Assembly: GCA_947490615.1 (NCBI GenBank) | Contig: CANLHK010000003.1 | Span: 186,001 to 250,000, forward strand | Direction of reading: 5' to 3' | Source: Planctomycetaceae bacterium | GTDB lineage: Bacteria; Planctomycetota; Phycisphaerae; Phycisphaerales; SM1A02 | Length of the DNA stretch: 64,000 nt | Part shown: positions 61,585 through 64,000 of the stretch, piece by piece | Layout: every line of letters starts with the position of its first letter | Position numbering within the stretch: position 1 is the stretch's first letter | The notes under the pieces: generated by a model | What the model saw: only the letters and a program-made list of their open reading frames with translations | The model's database searches: none | Told to the model about the DNA's origin: nothing | Made by a program: the position numbers and the translations under genes

Positions 61585-64000
61585 ATGCTCGGGACGAGAG
61601 CTGGTCGTGTCATCTCATCGCATGCAACTCTCGCGTCGAGCGTGCTGTCTTTCTTCGCCGTCGTCGCATCACACGCACTCTGCACGACATCTCACGCGCA
61701 GTCGTATGCCGAGGGATTCGAATCCGTCGGGGCCGACACCGGCAGTGGTCCCTCGGAACTCGTCGCGCGCGAGTTTGAGTTCCGCCGCCTCCTCGATCCC
61801 TCATTGGGACACGAGCCATGGACGCTCGGCCCGTGGTACGCGGGAGCACCAGTGCCGTGGGAGGGCGCGGGCTATCTCTACGGTGGAGTCTCGGTCCCTC
61901 CGTTTGTCTCAGGCAACTTCGTGAAGTGGATCATCCTTCCCCCGATCCCTGGGCAGCAAGCAGGAAGCGTCGCATCACTGTGGGCGCGCGGATTCACCAC
62001 GGGCACGTTTCCCATGCTGGGCTCGGTCGAACTGCGCTACGCACCGACGCAAGGAATCTCAACAGGCGTCACGACGGCGTCAGTCGGCGACTTCACGGAG
62101 GTCGTCGCCACGAACACCAACTCGATTTTCAGCTCATGGGATCACTTGCAAGGGAAGGTCCCAGGGAGTGGCCGACTCGCCATTCGATGGTCAGGCTTCG
62201 CTCCGTTCAGCTTCTCAGGAACGGCGCTCAACTTCTTGGCCGATGATCTCACGGTGACGACGACCGGTGTGACGCCGCCACTTCCGCAGAGCGGCGAGAC
62301 GGTGCACTGGACCGTCGCGATGAGCCCGATCCATCTGACCAACCAACAGGTGATTCCAAACGCAGCCACGCTGGTGATCGACGCGGGTGTCGAGATCTGG
62401 TTTGACTTCAACAGCGAGATGTTCACAGGGCCAGAAATCGTCGCGTTTGGCGGCACGATTCGTTTCGAAGGCACGGCGAAGAACCCCGTGCGCCTGCGAC
62501 GCGGCGTGAACACGCCGAATCTTCCTTCGGTCGGCGCTGGATCTGGAACGCTTGCAACCGTTGGTACGACAGCCATGATCGATGCGAACTTTGTCGACAG
62601 CGACATCTCGCTCGGAGGAGGATCGTCAGCATTTGTCCGCGTCCGCAACTCAGTCTTCCATCGCGCGGAGCCGATCGACTGGATCAGCATGACCGACTCG
62701 CAGTGGCAAACACCGCGCATCGGCGGCGGAAAGTGCACCGCGCGCATCGAGAGTTGTGTCTTTCGCAACGCCATCGTGGAGCTCGATGATGCGCTGTCCA
62801 TCGTTTCAGGTTGCACCTTTGACGACGCGCTTCTTCGCGTGGAACGCTTTCCCATGTCGCAGTCTCATGCGATCACGGGGAACACCTTTGTGAACTCCAC
62901 CCGCTACACACCGCTGGATCTCGGCGGCTACGACTTCCATCTCGCGCAGAACACCATCGAAGGAAACCTCTGGCCCCTCTCTTTGAACGGATCGGGTCTC
63001 ACGCCTGACAGTGTGATCCCTGCTTCAGGCAACACCAACAATCGAGTTCCCTTCGGTGGCGCTTCGGGATCGGAGATCGTTGGTCCTCTGCACTTGCCAC
63101 CCATGTCTGTGCCGTATCTGATTCGTTCGCAACTCACGGCGGGAGATCAGTACGACCCCATCGTGACTTTCGAAGCGGGCAGCACCATTGAGATGGGTCC
63201 CAACTCAGGCATCCTCTTTGAAGGTGTGGCGCGCACCGAGATCCGCGGCCGTCCTGAAGCGCCCGTGCGTTTCGTGCCCGAAATCTCAGGACAACGATGG
63301 ATCACCGTCTCGACGGCAGCGAGTCCGCCGTTGACCATGCGCAACGCGGTCTTTGAGGGCGGCCGATGGGCTGCGGGCGGAGTCGACACGCTCTATTTCG
63401 TGCACGACTGCGAGTTCCGCGGCAACGAGATTGGCGTGCAGGTTGGCGACCTTTGCGGTGCGGTGATTTCGAAGTCGCGCTTCATCGACAACGGCAAGGG
63501 CTGCTTCGCGCCCTGGGCTGGCGCTTCAGGGATCGATCAAGGGATGTTCTTCCACTACGGCGCGGCGAACTTCAACTCGTTTGAAGGAACCGGTGTGGGT
63601 GCAACGACCGAACCACCGACGACGGCCTTCAGCGAGATAAAGGACGCGTGGTGGGGCGCGGTCAACGGACCGCAGCACTGGACGAATCCGAGCGGACAGG
63701 GTGCGGTCGCAGGTGAGTGGGTGCGCGTGCTTCCGTACCGCACTCAGCCCGTCGACTTCACCGACCATCCGCCTGTGGTCGATGCGATGCCCATCGCCAA
63801 GCGGCTGTTGCGCGCGGGCGACACGATCATCTTGCATTGGGATGCGACCGACGCGGGCACGGTTGTCTCGCAGCGGCTCGAGTTCCGCCCCAATCGCGGA
63901 TTCAACGACGGCATCGTCGCAGTCCGCAACATCGCGCCCACCGCGCGCAGTCTTGAGCTGGTGATTCCTGACACGCTGCACGGTGACCCCGTGCTCGGCG
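61585..64000 (+). CDS. Secreted right-handed beta-helix-like protein, 3' end outside window
   Basis: The frame opens with an ATG at 61585 preceded by GAGGT and stays open to the right edge (805 codons). A signal peptide is visible (TLASSVLSFFAVVASHALCT), then a domain that resembles surface lectin-like modules, followed by repeated short strands typical of parallel beta-helix proteins: IRFEGTAKNPVRLRRG, CVFRNAIVELDDALSIVSGC, NTFVNSTRYTPLDLGGYDFH, NAVFEGGRWAAGGVDTLYFV, ISKSRFIDNGKGCF, AWWGAVNGPQHWTNPSGQG. Such proteins are exported and often bind or cut polysaccharide. The C-terminus, and any sorting signal, lie beyond the window. Confidence 0.8.
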   Translation, partial: MLGTRAGRVISSHATLASSVLSFFAVVASHALCTTSHAQSYAEGFESVGADTGSGPSELVAREFEFRRLLDPSLGHEPWTLGPWYAGAPVPWEGAGYLYGGVSVPPFVSGNFVKWIILPPIPGQQAGSVASLWARGFTTGTFPMLGSVELRYAPTQGISTGVTTASVGDFTEVVATNTNSIFSSWDHLQGKVPGSGRLAIRWSGFAPFSFSGTALNFLADDLTVTTTGVTPPLPQSGETVHWTVAMSPIHLTNQQVIPNAATLVIDAGVEIWFDFNSEMFTGPEIVAFGGTIRFEGTAKNPVRLRRGVNTPNLPSVGAGSGTLATVGTTAMIDANFVDSDISLGGGSSAFVRVRNSVFHRAEPIDWISMTDSQWQTPRIGGGKCTARIESCVFRNAIVELDDALSIVSGCTFDDALLRVERFPMSQSHAITGNTFVNSTRYTPLDLGGYDFHLAQNTIEGNLWPLSLNGSGLTPDSVIPASGNTNNRVPFGGASGSEIVGPLHLPPMSVPYLIRSQLTAGDQYDPIVTFEAGSTIEMGPNSGILFEGVARTEIRGRPEAPVRFVPEISGQRWITVSTAASPPLTMRNAVFEGGRWAAGGVDTLYFVHDCEFRGNEIGVQVGDLCGAVISKSRFIDNGKGCFAPWAGASGIDQGMFFHYGAANFNSFEGTGVGATTEPPTTAFSEIKDAWWGAVNGPQHWTNPSGQGAVAGEWVRVLPYRTQPVDFTDHPPVVDAMPIAKRLLRAGDTIILHWDATDAGTVVSQRLEFRPNRGFNDGIVAVRNIAPTARSLELVIPDTLHGDPVLG

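Noticed and set aside
61711-61730. A gattcgaatc palindrome resembling a tRNA T-loop
   Set aside because: It lies within the signal-peptide-proximal coding sequence of the beta-helix protein with no cloverleaf around it.
1-64000. CRISPR arrays, insertion sequences, prophage or toxin-antitoxin modules
   Set aside because: No regularly spaced repeats, transposase or integrase motifs, or paired small toxin-like genes were seen; the only tandem repeats are two short in-frame protein repeats.

Overview
The window is a GC-rich, densely packed chromosomal segment of a bacterium that I place, by inference, in the Planctomycetota, probably class Phycisphaerae. The signs are paired type II pseudopilins carrying the GNVCxxDNHV motif, secreted proteins ending in dockerin-like repeats, a PEP-CTERM-like sorting tail (here VPAPSALALL then RRRRR), a membrane protein ending in a CPRCGY...CPECG zinc ribbon, and a serine/threonine kinase with a C-terminal membrane anchor. 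LpxK, an Mla-type lipid transporter and a complete classical menaquinone pathway point to a diderm, respiring cell. No tRNA, rRNA, CRISPR array, insertion sequence or prophage was found.

Layout. 1-5 kb: rpsO-pnp (left edge, pnp truncated), a lone acyl-CoA carboxylase carboxyltransferase and an exported DNRLRE protein. 5-12 kb: rdgB, then leftward cassettes of glycosyltransferase / YbhN-like membrane protein / YkgJ Cys-cluster protein, and of two NfeD proteins with a FloA flotillin. 12-14.8 kb: two pseudopilin genes with a clear terminator and a long leader. 14.8-24 kb: RidA, kinase, maf / small membrane protein / lpxK, a small lipoprotein, an HU-like protein, DnaB, and an ECF-sigma gene followed by two unknown envelope genes. 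24-31.4 kb: a peptide-type ABC importer whose two core permeases carry large insertions. 31.4-38.3 kb: dUTPase, an RNase D-type protein, then a hydroxyproline catabolism module (2-oxoglutarate semialdehyde dehydrogenase, DHDPS-family deaminase, proline-racemase-family epimerase) running into malic enzyme. 39-43.5 kb: M48 protease lipoprotein plus a four-gene Mla-type transporter with a STAS-MlaE fusion. 43.6-51.8 kb: menF-D-H-B-A-C-E, six of seven joined by overlapping stop/start codons, with a convergent DHNA-CoA thioesterase. 52-64 kb: mostly exported proteins (3-keto-disaccharide hydrolase domain, DUF4236, lipoprotein, secreted GH13 with dockerin, dockerin protein, large zinc metalloprotease, zinc-ribbon membrane protein, and a beta-helix protein cut by the right edge).

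How it works together. The men genes, with the thioesterase, supply every step from chorismate to demethylmenaquinone; only the final methyltransferase is missing here. The hydroxyproline module would yield 2-oxoglutarate, and the translationally coupled malic enzyme would drain the resulting malate to pyruvate. The peptide importer and the secreted protease and glucanase-like enzymes fit a scavenging life on polymers. Very short or negative intergenic spacings show that most of the window is organised as operons. Functional names rest on motifs read by eye and on gene context; no database search was run.
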